Of a stretch of 42,939 bases of DNA, positions 7,413 to 15,397 are shown one piece after another. This DNA comes from Alistipes sp. CAG:435 (GTDB lineage Bacteria; Bacteroidota; Bacteroidia; Bacteroidales; UBA932). A model generated the notes under the pieces. The model did not search any database, was not told the DNA's origin, and saw only the letters and a list, made by a program, of their open reading frames with translations. The translations under genes were made by a program, and so were the position numbers. The stretch is from NCBI GenBank assembly GCA_000433355.1, contig FR893156.1:1-42939 (forward strand), written 5' to 3'. Position 1 is the stretch's first letter, and every line of letters starts with the position of its first letter.

Positions 7413-8072
7413 ATGAAGTTCTTTGATATAGAAAACATTGCGTTCACGCTTGGCGGAACGGGAGTGAGCTTTCTGGAGCTGATCGGAGTCATCGCGGGAC
7501 TTACCTGCGTGGTGATGGCCGGACGCAACAGCAAGTACAACTTCTGGGTCGGCTACCTGTACAACATCCTGCTGTTTACGCTGTTCTGGCAGCGGCACCT
7601 CTACTCGGCGATGCTTCTCCAGCCGATAGCGTTCGGAATCAATGCCTTCGGGCATTGGAGGTGGACACATCCCAGGCCGGAGGAACAGAGTTCGAAAGAC
7701 GCTTCGGCCTTGAAGGTGACACATCTGTCGATGCGGGATTGGTGCACTGCTCTCACGGTCGTGGCCTTTGCCGGAGCCGCCTGGGGATTCGTCCTCAGCA
7801 AGTTGGGCACAGTCTGGTTCACGGACATATTCACACCCGATCCGACTCCGTGGCTTGACTCGTACGGCCTGATGCTGACGCTGTTGGCGCAGTTCCTTTC
7901 CGCCCAGAAGAAGTGGGACTGCTGGATCGTGTGGCTGGTGGTGAACATCACGAACATCACCCTCTACCTCAGCGCCGGCCTCGTGTTTATGCCGATCGTC
8001 AGCGCATTGTACCTTCTCAACGGCATCTGGTCCCTGTGGACTTGGTACCGGCTGTACAAAGAGGAGAGGTAG
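7413..8072 (+). CDS. pnuC: PnuC-family nicotinamide riboside-type transporter
   Basis: 219 residues, about seven predicted membrane helices. PnuC proteins are SWEET-like facilitators for NAD precursors such as nicotinamide riboside, trapped by phosphorylation inside. Supporting motifs: SFLELIGVIAGLTCVVMAGR with NFWVGYLYNILLF at the N-terminus, the AFGHWRW segment, and KKWDCWIVWLVVNITNITLY followed by YLLNGIWSLWTWYRL near the C-terminus, as in the family. It lies between sufB and sufC in the same direction, an unusual insertion into suf genes. Paralogues carry thiamine (PnuT) or riboflavin (PnuX); I found no riboswitch in the 111-bp gap upstream, so the vitamin cannot be assigned with certainty. 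Confidence 0.85.
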   Translation: MKFFDIENIAFTLGGTGVSFLELIGVIAGLTCVVMAGRNSKYNFWVGYLYNILLFTLFWQRHLYSAMLLQPIAFGINAFGHWRWTHPRPEEQSSKDASALKVTHLSMRDWCTALTVVAFAGAAWGFVLSKLGTVWFTDIFTPDPTPWLDSYGLMLTLLAQFLSAQKKWDCWIVWLVVNITNITLYLSAGLVFMPIVSALYLLNGIWSLWTWYRLYKEER

Positions 8073-8083
8073 ATTCCTTGCCG

Positions 8084-8170
8084 CAGCGGTCCGGCAGGCT
8101 CACCAACCGGTAACCCGAATTTACGGTCACCAGGCCAACACCTATGGTCACAGAGCTTGTCGAAGTGACC
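8084..8170. repeat. TTCGACAGGCTCA-family palindromic repeat, intergenic pnuC-sufC
   Basis: The unit at 8146-8170 begins GGTCAC, contains GAGCTTGTCGAA and ends GTGACC, giving inverted GGTCAC/GTGACC ends. A more degenerate unit precedes it at about 8084-8110 (ggcaggctcaccaacc). It belongs to the dispersed family also found inside sufD, ispE and citC/G. Confidence 0.7.
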
Positions 8171-8192
8171 TTACAAACTTGAACAAAATACG

Positions 8193-8945
8193 ATGAATAT
8201 GACAGACATATTACTGAAGATAAAAGATCTGCACGCAAGTGTCGGAGACAAGGAGATTCTGAAGGGAATCGACCTTGAGATCCGCCGCGGTGAGATTCAC
8301 GCCGTGATGGGTCCGAACGGGGCTGGGAAAAGTACCCTGTCCTCTGTCCTGACCGGCAAGCCGAACTACGAGGTGACGGCCGGATCAATCAAGTTCGATG
8401 GCAAGGATTTGCTGGCGATGAAGCCGGAGGAAAGGGCCTGGGCCGGACTGTTTATGTCCTTCCAGTATCCGATCGAGATTCCGGGAGTCTCCATCACGAA
8501 CTTTATGAAGACGGCGATCAACTCCAAGCTCAAGGCTCAGGGGAAAGAGCCGATGAAAGCCGGTGATTTCCTGAAGCTTATGAAGCAGAAGATGGCCTTC
8601 GTGCAGATGAAGCCGGAGTTCGCCAAGCGTGAGGTAAACGTCGGATTCTCCGGTGGAGAGAAGAAGAGGAACGAGATCTTCCAGATGGCGATGCTCGATC
8701 CGACCCTCGCTATCCTCGACGAGACGGACAGCGGCCTGGACGTGGACGCGCTCAAGATCGTGGCCGATGGAGTGAACGCCCTGCACACTCCGGAAAAGTC
8801 TGCGATCGTCATCACCCACTACCAGAAGCTTCTTGAATATGTAAGGCCGGATGTCGTGCACGTCTTGAAGGACGGCCGTATCGTGGCCAGCGGCGGTTAC
8901 GAACTGATTGACAAGATTGAAAAGGATGGCTTTGAACAGTTCTAA
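8193..8945 (+). CDS. sufC: Fe-S assembly ATPase SufC
   Basis: 250 residues. An ABC-type ATPase that powers SufB-SufC-SufD cluster assembly. Walker A GPNGAGKST at 40-48, the SufC-type signature FSGGEKKR near 152, Walker B with LDPTLAILDETDSGLD (the usual family variant), and the switch-region histidine in VITHYQKLL. The ATG at 8193 is followed by a second in-frame ATG two codons later, and the start itself lies in a TGAATATG motif. The stop overlaps the likely sufD start, indicating coupling. Confidence 0.96.
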   Translation: MNMTDILLKIKDLHASVGDKEILKGIDLEIRRGEIHAVMGPNGAGKSTLSSVLTGKPNYEVTAGSIKFDGKDLLAMKPEERAWAGLFMSFQYPIEIPGVSITNFMKTAINSKLKAQGKEPMKAGDFLKLMKQKMAFVQMKPEFAKREVNVGFSGGEKKRNEIFQMAMLDPTLAILDETDSGLDVDALKIVADGVNALHTPEKSAIVITHYQKLLEYVRPDVVHVLKDGRIVASGGYELIDKIEKDGFEQF

Positions 8946-9065
8946 AAACATAGACCACGGCAATTATATTCCCTCGCCCATCTTGCCGGGAATGAAAGTC
9001 GCTGACGGAGAGCATATTCGCAAGGTCTTTGTGCTTTCCGCCGATGATGTCGCCGCAGGAGCCGA

Positions 9066-9114
9066 GGTCGCTGAGCGTGTCGAAGCGACAGTTGGTTCGA
9101 CAGGCTCACCAACC
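9066..9114. repeat. two TTCGACAGGCTCA-family units in frame inside sufD
   Basis: Units at 9066-9089 (GGTCGCTGAGCGTGTCGAAG then CGAC) and 9094-9114 (GGTTCGACAGGCTCACCAA then CC) encode the low-complexity peptide AERVEATVGSTGSPTT between conserved SufD segments. They keep the frame, so the gene absorbed the repeat without disruption at this point. Confidence 0.75.
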
Positions 9115-9562
9115 ACCAAAGTGACCGAGATTCCGTCCAACATCGAGGTGGGGGCGGATGCGGCGCTGGATCTGACGGTTATAGTGCTGCCGGGAGTGTC
9201 GGCTCGGATTCCGCTGACGATCGACTTGACTGGAGCGCATTCCGAAATCCGCCTTTCGGGAATATACCTCTGCTCCGGCCACGATGAGGTGACGTTCGAC
9301 ATCACGATGCATCACCGTACTGGAGACTGCCGTTCCCGGCAGACATTCAACGGGTTGGCTACCGGGGAGGCCAAGTGCGGATTCTTCGGCAAGATTGTGA
9401 TCGCGCCCGAGGCGCAGAGAACCGAGGCGTTCCAGGAGAACCACAACATCTTGCTTTCCGACTCGGCCAGGATCAACACAAAGCCACGGTTGGAGATCTA
9501 TGCAGATGATGTGAAGTGCTCGCACGGCGCCACGGTCGGGAAACTGAACGAAGACGAGCAGT

Positions 9563-9648
9563 TCTATATGCGCTCCCGTGGCATGCCTGAGGAAGAGGCC
9601 AAGGTTCTATATGCGCTCCCGTGGCATTCCTGAGGAAGAGGCCAAGGT
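9563..9648 (+). repeat. 43-bp tandem duplication in sufD
   Basis: Copies 9563-9605 and 9606-9648 differ by one base (gcatgcc against gcattcc). The duplication shifts the sufD frame. Confidence 0.95.
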
Positions 9649-9772
9649 GCTGCAGATGATCTCGTTCGTGGCCCCGGTACTGGAAAACATCCCGGAAGAC
9701 TCCACAGACGGCACTCCAGCCAGGACCGCCGTCGCTGAACTTGTCGAGAACGCAATCAGGGGACTGTAAGAG

Positions 9773-9880
9773 CGTGGCGCATAAGTGGTTATAACACAGC
9801 GCAATAAGCCTTCTCCTTAAGGTGATTCCAACCGAAGGCTGCCAAGGATTAGACTGATTTTCAAAGAGTTGAACGCCACG
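9773..9880. repeat. ~108-bp dispersed element, copy 3 (diverged), sufD-ispE gap
   Basis: Same length as copies 1 and 2, with inverted ends CGTGGCG (9773-9779) / CGCCACG (9874-9880), the left block ATAAGTGG and the right end GTTGAACGCCACG. The middle is different and contains other hairpins. The CTGATTTTCAA block sits near the right end instead of the left. Conserved ends with a variable core suggest a family of folding elements rather than one duplicated gene end. Confidence 0.55.
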
Positions 9881-9899
9881 ACCGCAAATTTGGATAAAT

Positions 9900-11039
9900 A
9901 TGATTGTCAAGACGAATGTCAAGCTGAATCTGGGACTGAGTGTCCTGCGGAAACGTGCCGATGGGTTTCACGACATCGAGACGCTGTTTGTGCCGTGCTT
10001 TGATTTCGGGGACACTATTGAGATCATTACGGGAGATGACTACAGCCGGAGCTCGGCGGCGTTGTTCGCGAAGTACGGAGCCCCGGACGGACGCTTTGAC
10101 GCTTCGACAGGCTCAGTGACCGGCAGGCTCAGCGACCGGCAAGAAGCATCGGTTGGTGAGCCTGTCGAACCAACTAGGCTCAACGAATCAGCCAAAGAAG
10201 ACGGAAAAGAAACGACTCTCTCGGGAAATGTAACCGCATCAGAGGATGGAAGATTAGTGCAAGGAATATCCGATGATGGGAAGCTGATGATCACAATCGC
10301 GCGGGAGGAGGGTGTTGACTGGAATCCGCTCAAGGATCTGTGCGCAAAGGCGTACAACATTCTGGCACAAGATTTTGACCTGCCGCCGGTCAAGATATTC
10401 CTGGAAAAGAAGGCAGCGGTAGGTGCCGGGCTTGGCGGCGGATCGGCGGACGCGGCTTTCACTCTCAAAGCGCTGAACGAGCTTTGCGGCCTGAACCTTT
10501 CCGAGCAAAGGCTTTCTGAATATGCCGCGAAACTTGGCAGCGATTGCGCTTTCTTTGTTTTCAATCGCCCTATGATCGGGTCTGGGCGAGGGGAAATCCT
10601 TGAGCCTTACGACATTGACCTGTCCGAGTACGAGATCAAGGTTCTGATTCCGGAGGGAATTGTGGTCTCCACAGCGGAGGCTTATAAAGGAATAGTGCCT
10701 CGGGAAAGTTTGAAGCCCGGGTGCTTCGACACTTCGGAAAATTCAGATCATCGCAGACTCATCGACCAAGGCATGACAGAATCGTCAGAGGAATACCAAG
10801 ACCTTCCCGGAAAGCGAATGATGAGTGGCCCCAGCCCAACAGGACTCTCAGATTTGAAAACAGTGCTTGCGATGCCGGTCACGGAATGGAAAGACAATCT
10901 TGTCAACGACTTTGAGGCCACTGTCTTCAAGGCGCATCCGGAACTTGCCGCCATCAAGCAATCCCTCTATGACTCCGGAGCGGTCTATGCCTCGATGTCT
11001 GGCTCCGGCTCCGCACTCTTCGCCCTCTATAGAAAATAG
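9900..11039 (+). CDS. ispE: 4-diphosphocytidyl-2-C-methylerythritol kinase with insertions
   Basis: 379 residues, against roughly 270-290 for the family. IspE phosphorylates CDP-methylerythritol in the MEP isoprenoid pathway. Recognised by the N-terminal KTNVKLNLGLSVLRKRADGFHDIET, the GHMP-kinase ATP loop VGAGLGGGSADAAF, and the C-terminal SGAVYASMSGSGSALFALY. Two inserts explain the length: about 70 residues before NPLKDLCAKAYNIL that include translated dispersed repeats (10101-10171), and about 50 after KGIVPRESLKPG. The frame is intact and the catalytic motifs are present, so it may be functional. It is separated from sufD by copy 3 of the 110-bp element. Confidence 0.92.
   Translation: MIVKTNVKLNLGLSVLRKRADGFHDIETLFVPCFDFGDTIEIITGDDYSRSSAALFAKYGAPDGRFDASTGSVTGRLSDRQEASVGEPVEPTRLNESAKEDGKETTLSGNVTASEDGRLVQGISDDGKLMITIAREEGVDWNPLKDLCAKAYNILAQDFDLPPVKIFLEKKAAVGAGLGGGSADAAFTLKALNELCGLNLSEQRLSEYAAKLGSDCAFFVFNRPMIGSGRGEILEPYDIDLSEYEIKVLIPEGIVVSTAEAYKGIVPRESLKPGCFDTSENSDHRRLIDQGMTESSEEYQDLPGKRMMSGPSPTGLSDLKTVLAMPVTEWKDNLVNDFEATVFKAHPELAAIKQSLYDSGAVYASMSGSGSALFALYRK
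10101..10171. repeat. TTCGACAGGCTCA-family repeat cluster in frame inside ispE
   Basis: A unit at 10101-10121 (GCTTCGACAGGCTCAGTGAC then C), a partial unit just after it (GGCAGGCTCAGCGACC), and an inverted unit at 10151-10171 (GGTTGGTGAGCCTGTCGAAC then C). They encode the inserted peptides STGSVTGRLSD and VGEPVEPT, which have no place in the IspE fold. Confidence 0.75.
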
Positions 11040-11057
11040 TCGCGCTAATTGCGCAAC

Positions 11058-11213
11058 TCACACGTAATAAGAGGCTGCGTCCCCGACCTCAGAAGCCGGT
11101 ACCGAAAACGCCGCCGTGGCCTGGGTCCGGGTTCCAGCCGCCGGTAGGGCAAACGCCGGAACGACACTAAGCAAAACCGTCAGCGTAATGAATATTGTTT
11201 GTGACTATTTCAT
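11058..11213 (-). pseudogene. possible relic of a small secreted protein
   Basis: Read on the minus strand from 11213: ATG AAA TAG, then an open frame whose start looks like a signal peptide (TIFITLTVLLSVVPAFALPA) and which ends at 11058. The stop at codon 3 and the 50-codon length suggest a decayed gene. Weak, because a signal-like stretch can arise by chance. Confidence 0.25.
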
Positions 11214-11273
11214 AATTTGTATCTCTTGCAAATTATCATTATATTAGGAACGTTTTAAAAGTTTTAACGCATT

Positions 11274-11473
11274 ATGAAATTTATCCTGTATTAGTTCTAT
11301 TTATTTATGCACTAATCAGTTGCACACCCTCCATAACAGAGATGGTTCCTGAAAATAAGATTCGTATTTCAGAGAACATCTTCTTTGACAACAACACTAA
11401 AAGGTATGTTTATTATGATAAACTACCATTGACAAAAAGCAATATTGAAATAGATACCTTCAGACTCCGCTAA
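11274..11473 (+). pseudogene. small lipoprotein gene with a one-base frameshift
   Basis: The ATG at 11274 opens Met-Lys-Phe-Ile but meets TAG after six codons. In the frame reached by adding one base near 11287, the sequence continues VLVLFIYALISCTPS, a typical lipoprotein signal with its cysteine, then about 45 polar residues to the stop at 11471-11473. The total of 200 bp is one short of a whole number of codons. The lipoprotein box together with the next secreted protein suggests a two-gene unit. Sequencing error is possible. Confidence 0.5.
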
Positions 11474-11493
11474 CTAGACAAAAAACAAGAAAT

Positions 11494-12009
11494 ATGTTAA
11501 GAAAGCTGCTACTTACTATCGGATTTGCTTTATTGTTTTTTATAAGGCCATTGGAGTCAGGCGCACAGGTGCCGGTCACAATCAAATGTGAGAATAACGC
11601 CAAGACGGTCACTGACATCAGAGTGCAGATCACCTTCCCGTCCGGTGAAATGAAAGCGTATGACGGGAAGAATCTGGAAAGCGAGGTTCTGGAATATCAC
11701 ATAGAAGGAACCGGAGAATGTAAACTGTTCATCCATTTCAAAGAGGAAGGAGTCAAGGCACCTACTTTCATCTCCAAAAAATTCATGATTTCCGGAGAAG
11801 AAAAAAGAATCGATGTTTACACTTCAATGAATCTCAGGAGCATGGTGATTCCTTGTAACTCAGAGTACTCAAACAGAAAGTACTGCATCCTGTTCATAAA
11901 GAAGATTTATCCTGAATGTCCGGAAGGGCGATACCCTAAAGGATATGAGAACGATTCTGAGCGGACGAATCTCTGGGAATATTCCCTCCAAAGCATAGTT
12001 CAAAAATAG
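11494..12009 (+). CDS. secreted hypothetical protein
   Basis: 171 residues with a clear N-terminal signal peptide (basic MLRK, then a hydrophobic run ending near GAQ at about 24). The rest looks beta-rich and polar, with a CNSEYSNRKYC cysteine pair. I do not recognise the family. It follows the frameshifted lipoprotein gene by 20 bp in the same direction, so the two probably formed a unit. The perfect 12-bp palindrome GGGAATATTCCC lies inside at 11975-11986. Confidence 0.6.
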   Translation: MLRKLLLTIGFALLFFIRPLESGAQVPVTIKCENNAKTVTDIRVQITFPSGEMKAYDGKNLESEVLEYHIEGTGECKLFIHFKEEGVKAPTFISKKFMISGEEKRIDVYTSMNLRSMVIPCNSEYSNRKYCILFIKKIYPECPEGRYPKGYENDSERTNLWEYSLQSIVQK

Positions 12010-12161
12010 CAGGCAAACAGGCTCCCTGTACGTAAAACAGTTGTCTGGCGTACCAAGGGGACTTAAACCCACGACCGGTACAGGATAGAGCCCTCTGGCG
12101 TACCAACGGTTTTCCGGCAACACAGGAGACAGAGAAAAAGAAATACCCCCAACATTCCTAT
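12010..12161. other. convergent gap with a short repeated motif
   Basis: Contains TCTGGCGTACCAA twice (near 12044 and 12095) between two convergent genes. No terminator hairpin was recognised. Confidence 0.4.
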
Positions 12162-12539
12162 TCACCAAAGTTCCTCGGCGCCGCCGTAATAGTCATAGAC
12201 ATCCTGATAGTCAAGGTTGAGCTGCTCCAGAATCTCCTCCGAGGAAAGGCCGGTTACGATGCTCCTTCCACCGGAATTCTGCACCACACCATCTCCCCGT
12301 CCACCACCATCAAACAACGACCTTCCCCGCAGACCTACCGGATGGTTCAGAACCGTGTCCACCGGCCGGATGGCATATTCATAGTACCGCACCGGCCTAC
12401 TCTTCATCGCTTCCACCTCCCTCAGATGCCGCTTTTCCCCAATCATCGCCACCACCGCCAACGCCACCGGCAGAAGCAGCACCGCCGTCACCGCCAACTT
12501 CTCTTTCAATGAATATGTCTCATCGGGGTCTTTGCGCAT
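12162..12539 (-). CDS. small membrane-anchored hypothetical protein
   Basis: 125 residues with one hydrophobic helix at about 14-34 (AVTAVLLLPVALAVVAMIG) and a soluble C-terminal part rich in glycine and acidic residues (ending DYYGGAEELW). No family recognised. Its ATG shares one base with the stop of the upstream glycosylase-like gene, so translation is probably coupled. Last gene of a minus-strand group that begins with a WYL regulator. Confidence 0.55.
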   Translation of the reverse strand: MRKDPDETYSLKEKLAVTAVLLLPVALAVVAMIGEKRHLREVEAMKSRPVRYYEYAIRPVDTVLNHPVGLRGRSLFDGGGRGDGVVQNSGGRSIVTGLSSEEILEQLNLDYQDVYDYYGGAEELW

Positions 12540-13324
12540 CACTTTTCTTTGATTTCCTTAACCCATATAGAAAACAGCTCTTCTTGAGTAAGATGAGTGT
12601 TTGCCGAACTAGTACTTGGCATCTCCACATTCAAACAACCATAATCCAAAGCCTTCTTGTAAGCCTTTCCGCCATTGAACAAAACCTTCTTTATGGACGG
12701 ATTAGAATCGATAAGTGACTGTACATCATTCTGCTCCCCATTCTTAATATTAGAGTCCAAACTACCTTTACGTTCTGCCGAAGCATAGACATCCCACAAC
12801 GCAATATGAAGCTGGTCCAACAAATTCAGCCTTTTTGAATAATCTTCCGGCAAAGGTTTGTCTGCTGCCTTAGCGATTATCTTCCAAAAACGGTTGCTAC
12901 GATTAGCATAATACTGCTGAAGACGCAACGATTCTTTTCCAGGCATGGTGCCAAGAATTAATATACGAGGCGAAGCAGGAACATAGGCCTCTAAACAAGC
13001 ACAATTTTTCATTGATTCTATCTTCTGATCATTAGTTTTGTCGAATCGCCGCTCTGATAACAAAGATTTATCTCCTTCTGAAATATGCCCACAACCACCA
13101 TTTCCCCCAATAATAGTGATTTTACCGCTTTTGACCAACTGTTTGAAATCATTGACGTCAAACTCATCACCAGCATTATTCTTGAAATCCGAACAGTGAA
13201 AACCGAACTTACGGATTTTCGCACGAATTGACTTTTTGCCTGATTTATCAGACCTTACTTTACTTTTGAGAAGTCTCACTATAGCTTCGTATTCTTCTTT
13301 AGTAAATATATCTTTTCCTTTCAT
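12539..13324 (-). CDS. uracil-DNA-glycosylase-superfamily protein, DNA-deoxyinosine glycosylase type
   Basis: 261 residues. The C-terminal half has motifs of the hypoxanthine/deoxyinosine glycosylase branch of the UDG superfamily: ILILGTMPGKESLRLQQYYA followed by NRFWKI, the central LHIALWDVYASAERKGSLD, and MPSTSSANTHL near the end. Such enzymes remove deaminated purines from DNA. The N-terminal 100 residues (starting KDIFTKEEYEAIVRLL) form an extra basic domain not needed for glycosylase activity, so the protein is a fusion. It lies downstream of a WYL regulator and a small protein; a DNA-damage or defence role is inference. Confidence 0.8.
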   Translation of the reverse strand: MKGKDIFTKEEYEAIVRLLKSKVRSDKSGKKSIRAKIRKFGFHCSDFKNNAGDEFDVNDFKQLVKSGKITIIGGNGGCGHISEGDKSLLSERRFDKTNDQKIESMKNCACLEAYVPASPRILILGTMPGKESLRLQQYYANRSNRFWKIIAKAADKPLPEDYSKRLNLLDQLHIALWDVYASAERKGSLDSNIKNGEQNDVQSLIDSNPSIKKVLFNGGKAYKKALDYGCLNVEMPSTSSANTHLTQEELFSIWVKEIKEK

Positions 13325-13381
13325 AGGATAATGTTATATTAGATCATACAGACAATAATAACTCCACAGGAATATTCCCTC

Positions 13382-13687
13382 TTATCTTTCGACTTTTTTA
13401 AGCCCCTCCACCTGTGCCTCCAACTTATAGACCTCATTCAAGATCGCAAGAGCCGGAGAATATGCCCATCCTTTGATATAATTTCTCATCTCTGTTGTCG
13501 TACTAACACCCTTCTCGTATGCACAATAGAGTTCCTCTATGGACAATTTAAAGTGTTTTTTAGTATCACACCTAATACCATCAATACGATTCCCTATTAG
13601 TTTCAAGTCCTTATAAAGATGGCCTTTGACACTTTTGGCAATGGAAATTTTTCCAAGGCATTCAATAAATTCACTTGGCGTAAACAT
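13382..13687 (-). CDS. hypothetical small helical protein
   Basis: 101 residues, mostly helical, basic near the middle, no signal or membrane segment, no family recognised. Lies 26 bp after the WYL regulator and 57 bp before the glycosylase gene, all on the same strand, so it is probably co-transcribed. Confidence 0.5.
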   Translation of the reverse strand: MFTPSEFIECLGKISIAKSVKGHLYKDLKLIGNRIDGIRCDTKKHFKLSIEELYCAYEKGVSTTTEMRNYIKGWAYSPALAILNEVYKLEAQVEGLKKVER

Positions 13688-13713
13688 AGCACAACTATTT
13701 ATAAATTAATAAA

Positions 13714-14601
13714 TCATTTATTCCGTTCCAACGCTGCCGCCCAGATAGCGTTCATCCGGTCCTTGAGGGACTGGGGTGCGAGGATTTCAACGGAGGAGCT
13801 TCGGGAGAGAAGGGCCATCACGAAATCGTTGGTTATCTTAAGGCGGAGAGTCACTTCTACATATTCCTCGGTCTCTTCGATTTTTTGAGAGGTATGAATA
13901 GGAAGGGTTTTGATAAAACGGCCATCCAAAGGACTGAACCTCAAGCGGATGTCCTCAACAGGCATCTTAGGGTCATCCCAAATACCGAAGCAATCGCGGA
14001 AAAGATTCCCGGCACGGACACTCTCGTCTCGGATGAAATCCTCGTCAAGCACCTTGAAGGATTTGAACCTGCCCAACTCGAAGCACTTCAGGACTCCCTC
14101 AACCATCGCCACAAGATACCAGCGGTTCTGCGACTGCTTCAGGAAATACGGCTCGGCGAGATATTCCGCCTCCTTGCCTCCAAGCCTTGGCAATGAATAT
14201 GAAAAACGCACCTTCCGTCTTTGCTTTATCGACCTTAGAATTTTCTGAATATCAACGCTGAACGTCATCCTCCTCTGTTCCGGAATGATATAGTCACGTG
14301 TCCCGGAGTCCGAGCCGACAGTACTCAGGATCTCGATCTCTGAAAGAAGTTCCTTGAACCGATCGGTGTAAACGGGGTCTCTGCCCACTATGCAATACCC
14401 CTTCCCTTTGACATTCTGAATCTCCATTCCGAAGACCTCCTCAATGGTCTTGATGTCACGCTGAAGAGTCCGCAAAGTGTAGGGACCGTTCTCGGCCATA
14501 TCACCTGACATGGCCTCCAGCAGATCCTCTTTGCCGACATATTCACAGATGCCGCTGAGTTTGTTCACTATTGCGCTTAACCGCTTGATCTGGTTCAACA
14601 T
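13714..14601 (-). CDS. WYL-domain transcriptional regulator
   Basis: 295 residues from the ATG at 14601 (frame open to 14631). N-terminal winged-helix HTH of the DeoR-like type seen in WYL proteins (NGPYTLRTLQRDIKTIEEVFG at about 45-65), then a WYL domain with the literal motif NRWYLVAMV and the following ELGRFKSFKVLDE, and a C-terminal extension with LKITNDFVMALLS. WYL regulators sense nucleic-acid ligands and often govern defence or DNA-damage genes. As the first gene of the minus-strand group, it probably controls the three genes after it. Confidence 0.88.
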   Translation of the reverse strand: MLNQIKRLSAIVNKLSGICEYVGKEDLLEAMSGDMAENGPYTLRTLQRDIKTIEEVFGMEIQNVKGKGYCIVGRDPVYTDRFKELLSEIEILSTVGSDSGTRDYIIPEQRRMTFSVDIQKILRSIKQRRKVRFSYSLPRLGGKEAEYLAEPYFLKQSQNRWYLVAMVEGVLKCFELGRFKSFKVLDEDFIRDESVRAGNLFRDCFGIWDDPKMPVEDIRLRFSPLDGRFIKTLPIHTSQKIEETEEYVEVTLRLKITNDFVMALLSRSSSVEILAPQSLKDRMNAIWAAALERNK

Positions 14602-14676
14602 ATTCAGAAGTGTTTGTCGCAAATATAACAATCAAAAGCGACAGATCTTGTCGCATTGAAGAGAAATAACAACTAA

Positions 14677-14911
14677 GAAGCTGTTTTGAATTGTTTGAAA
14701 TGTTCTTTGATGTGAATAATCTTCTTTTTCTTCCCGCTTCTTCTGCCAGACAGCACCGCTATCCTCCTTGGAAGAAGCGGTCTAAACTGAGGTTTTTCAC
14801 TCTCGACCCAGCGCCCGAACCGAGGGCAATCGAACTTGTTCGGATTGCCGAGGTGGGCAGCAGTGAAAGAGCTTGCTCTTAACCTTCAAACAAACAATTC
14901 AAAACAGCTTC
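14677..14911. mobile_element. MITE-like element with 21-bp inverted repeats and TAA target duplication
   Basis: The left end GAAGCTGTTTTGAATTGTTT (14677-14696) and the inverted right end finishing CAAAACAGCTTC at 14911 match over 21 bp. Both sides are flanked by TAA (14674-14676 and 14912-14914). No transposase fits in the 235 bp, and the inside folds into hairpins such as GGCAATC...GATTGCC and CGCTTCTT...AAGAAGCG. TNA duplications are made by some IS5-group elements, so mobilisation by such a transposase is plausible but not shown. Confidence 0.8.
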
Positions 14912-14914
14912 TAA

Positions 14915-15397
14915 ATGATGGAAAGACCCGGTTATTCAGCTGCTCTTCTTCCTAATGTTTGTAATAAAAGCAAGGTTTTGTAACAATGGTATGCTCTTGT
15001 TTGGATAATACCAAAACGGGATATGCCCTGCAGACCCAACAGGGCCTGACACTGTTCTCATACAAGCGACATTCAGCCTTATTCACGCTTTTAGAGGGAC
15101 AATTGTCACTCCACGAGCGTCTTTACGCCGAAATCCCGCTCGTAGAACTCGAAGGTTCTTCGCTCTAAGCACTTTTAGGTGGGAGACTGTCTTAATACCC
15201 TCTCCGAGGATTGAAAATTCGTTGTCGCCCCTGTATAGGGGGTACAGACTTTTCAACTCTCACCGAGACTTTTGTCTGGGGGCATGTACGCCTCTGACTT
15301 CTGAAGCCAGACCTCGCATATTCAAGAACAGGGTAAGAGCACATCGGTATATTCATGTGTCGTCTAAGGTACGCACTTATCTTGTTCATTGACAATA
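14915..15397. other. gene-poor stretch
   Basis: I see no credible gene. There are short hairpins (ACGAGCG/CGCTCGT near 15111-15149) and two GAATAT-type motifs. It may be a decayed mobile element. Confidence 0.4.

Larger units (their letters stand above)
8929..9769 (+). pseudogene. sufD: sufD, frameshifted by a 43-bp tandem duplication
   Basis: SufD pairs with SufB and SufC in the cluster scaffold. From the ATG at 8929 (frame open from 8908, overlapping sufC) the reading frame gives a SufD-like core (NHNILLSDSARINTKP-type block, EDEQFYMRSRG) but ends at 9633. The 43 bp at 9563-9605 are repeated at 9606-9648 with one difference. Because 43 is not a multiple of three, the C-terminus lies in another frame to 9769. 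Removing one copy restores a continuous end (RSRGIPEEEAKV, LQMISFVAPVLENI). The protein is also shorter than many SufDs and carries an in-frame repeat insertion at 9066-9114. Either a true recent mutation or an assembly artefact. Confidence 0.85.
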
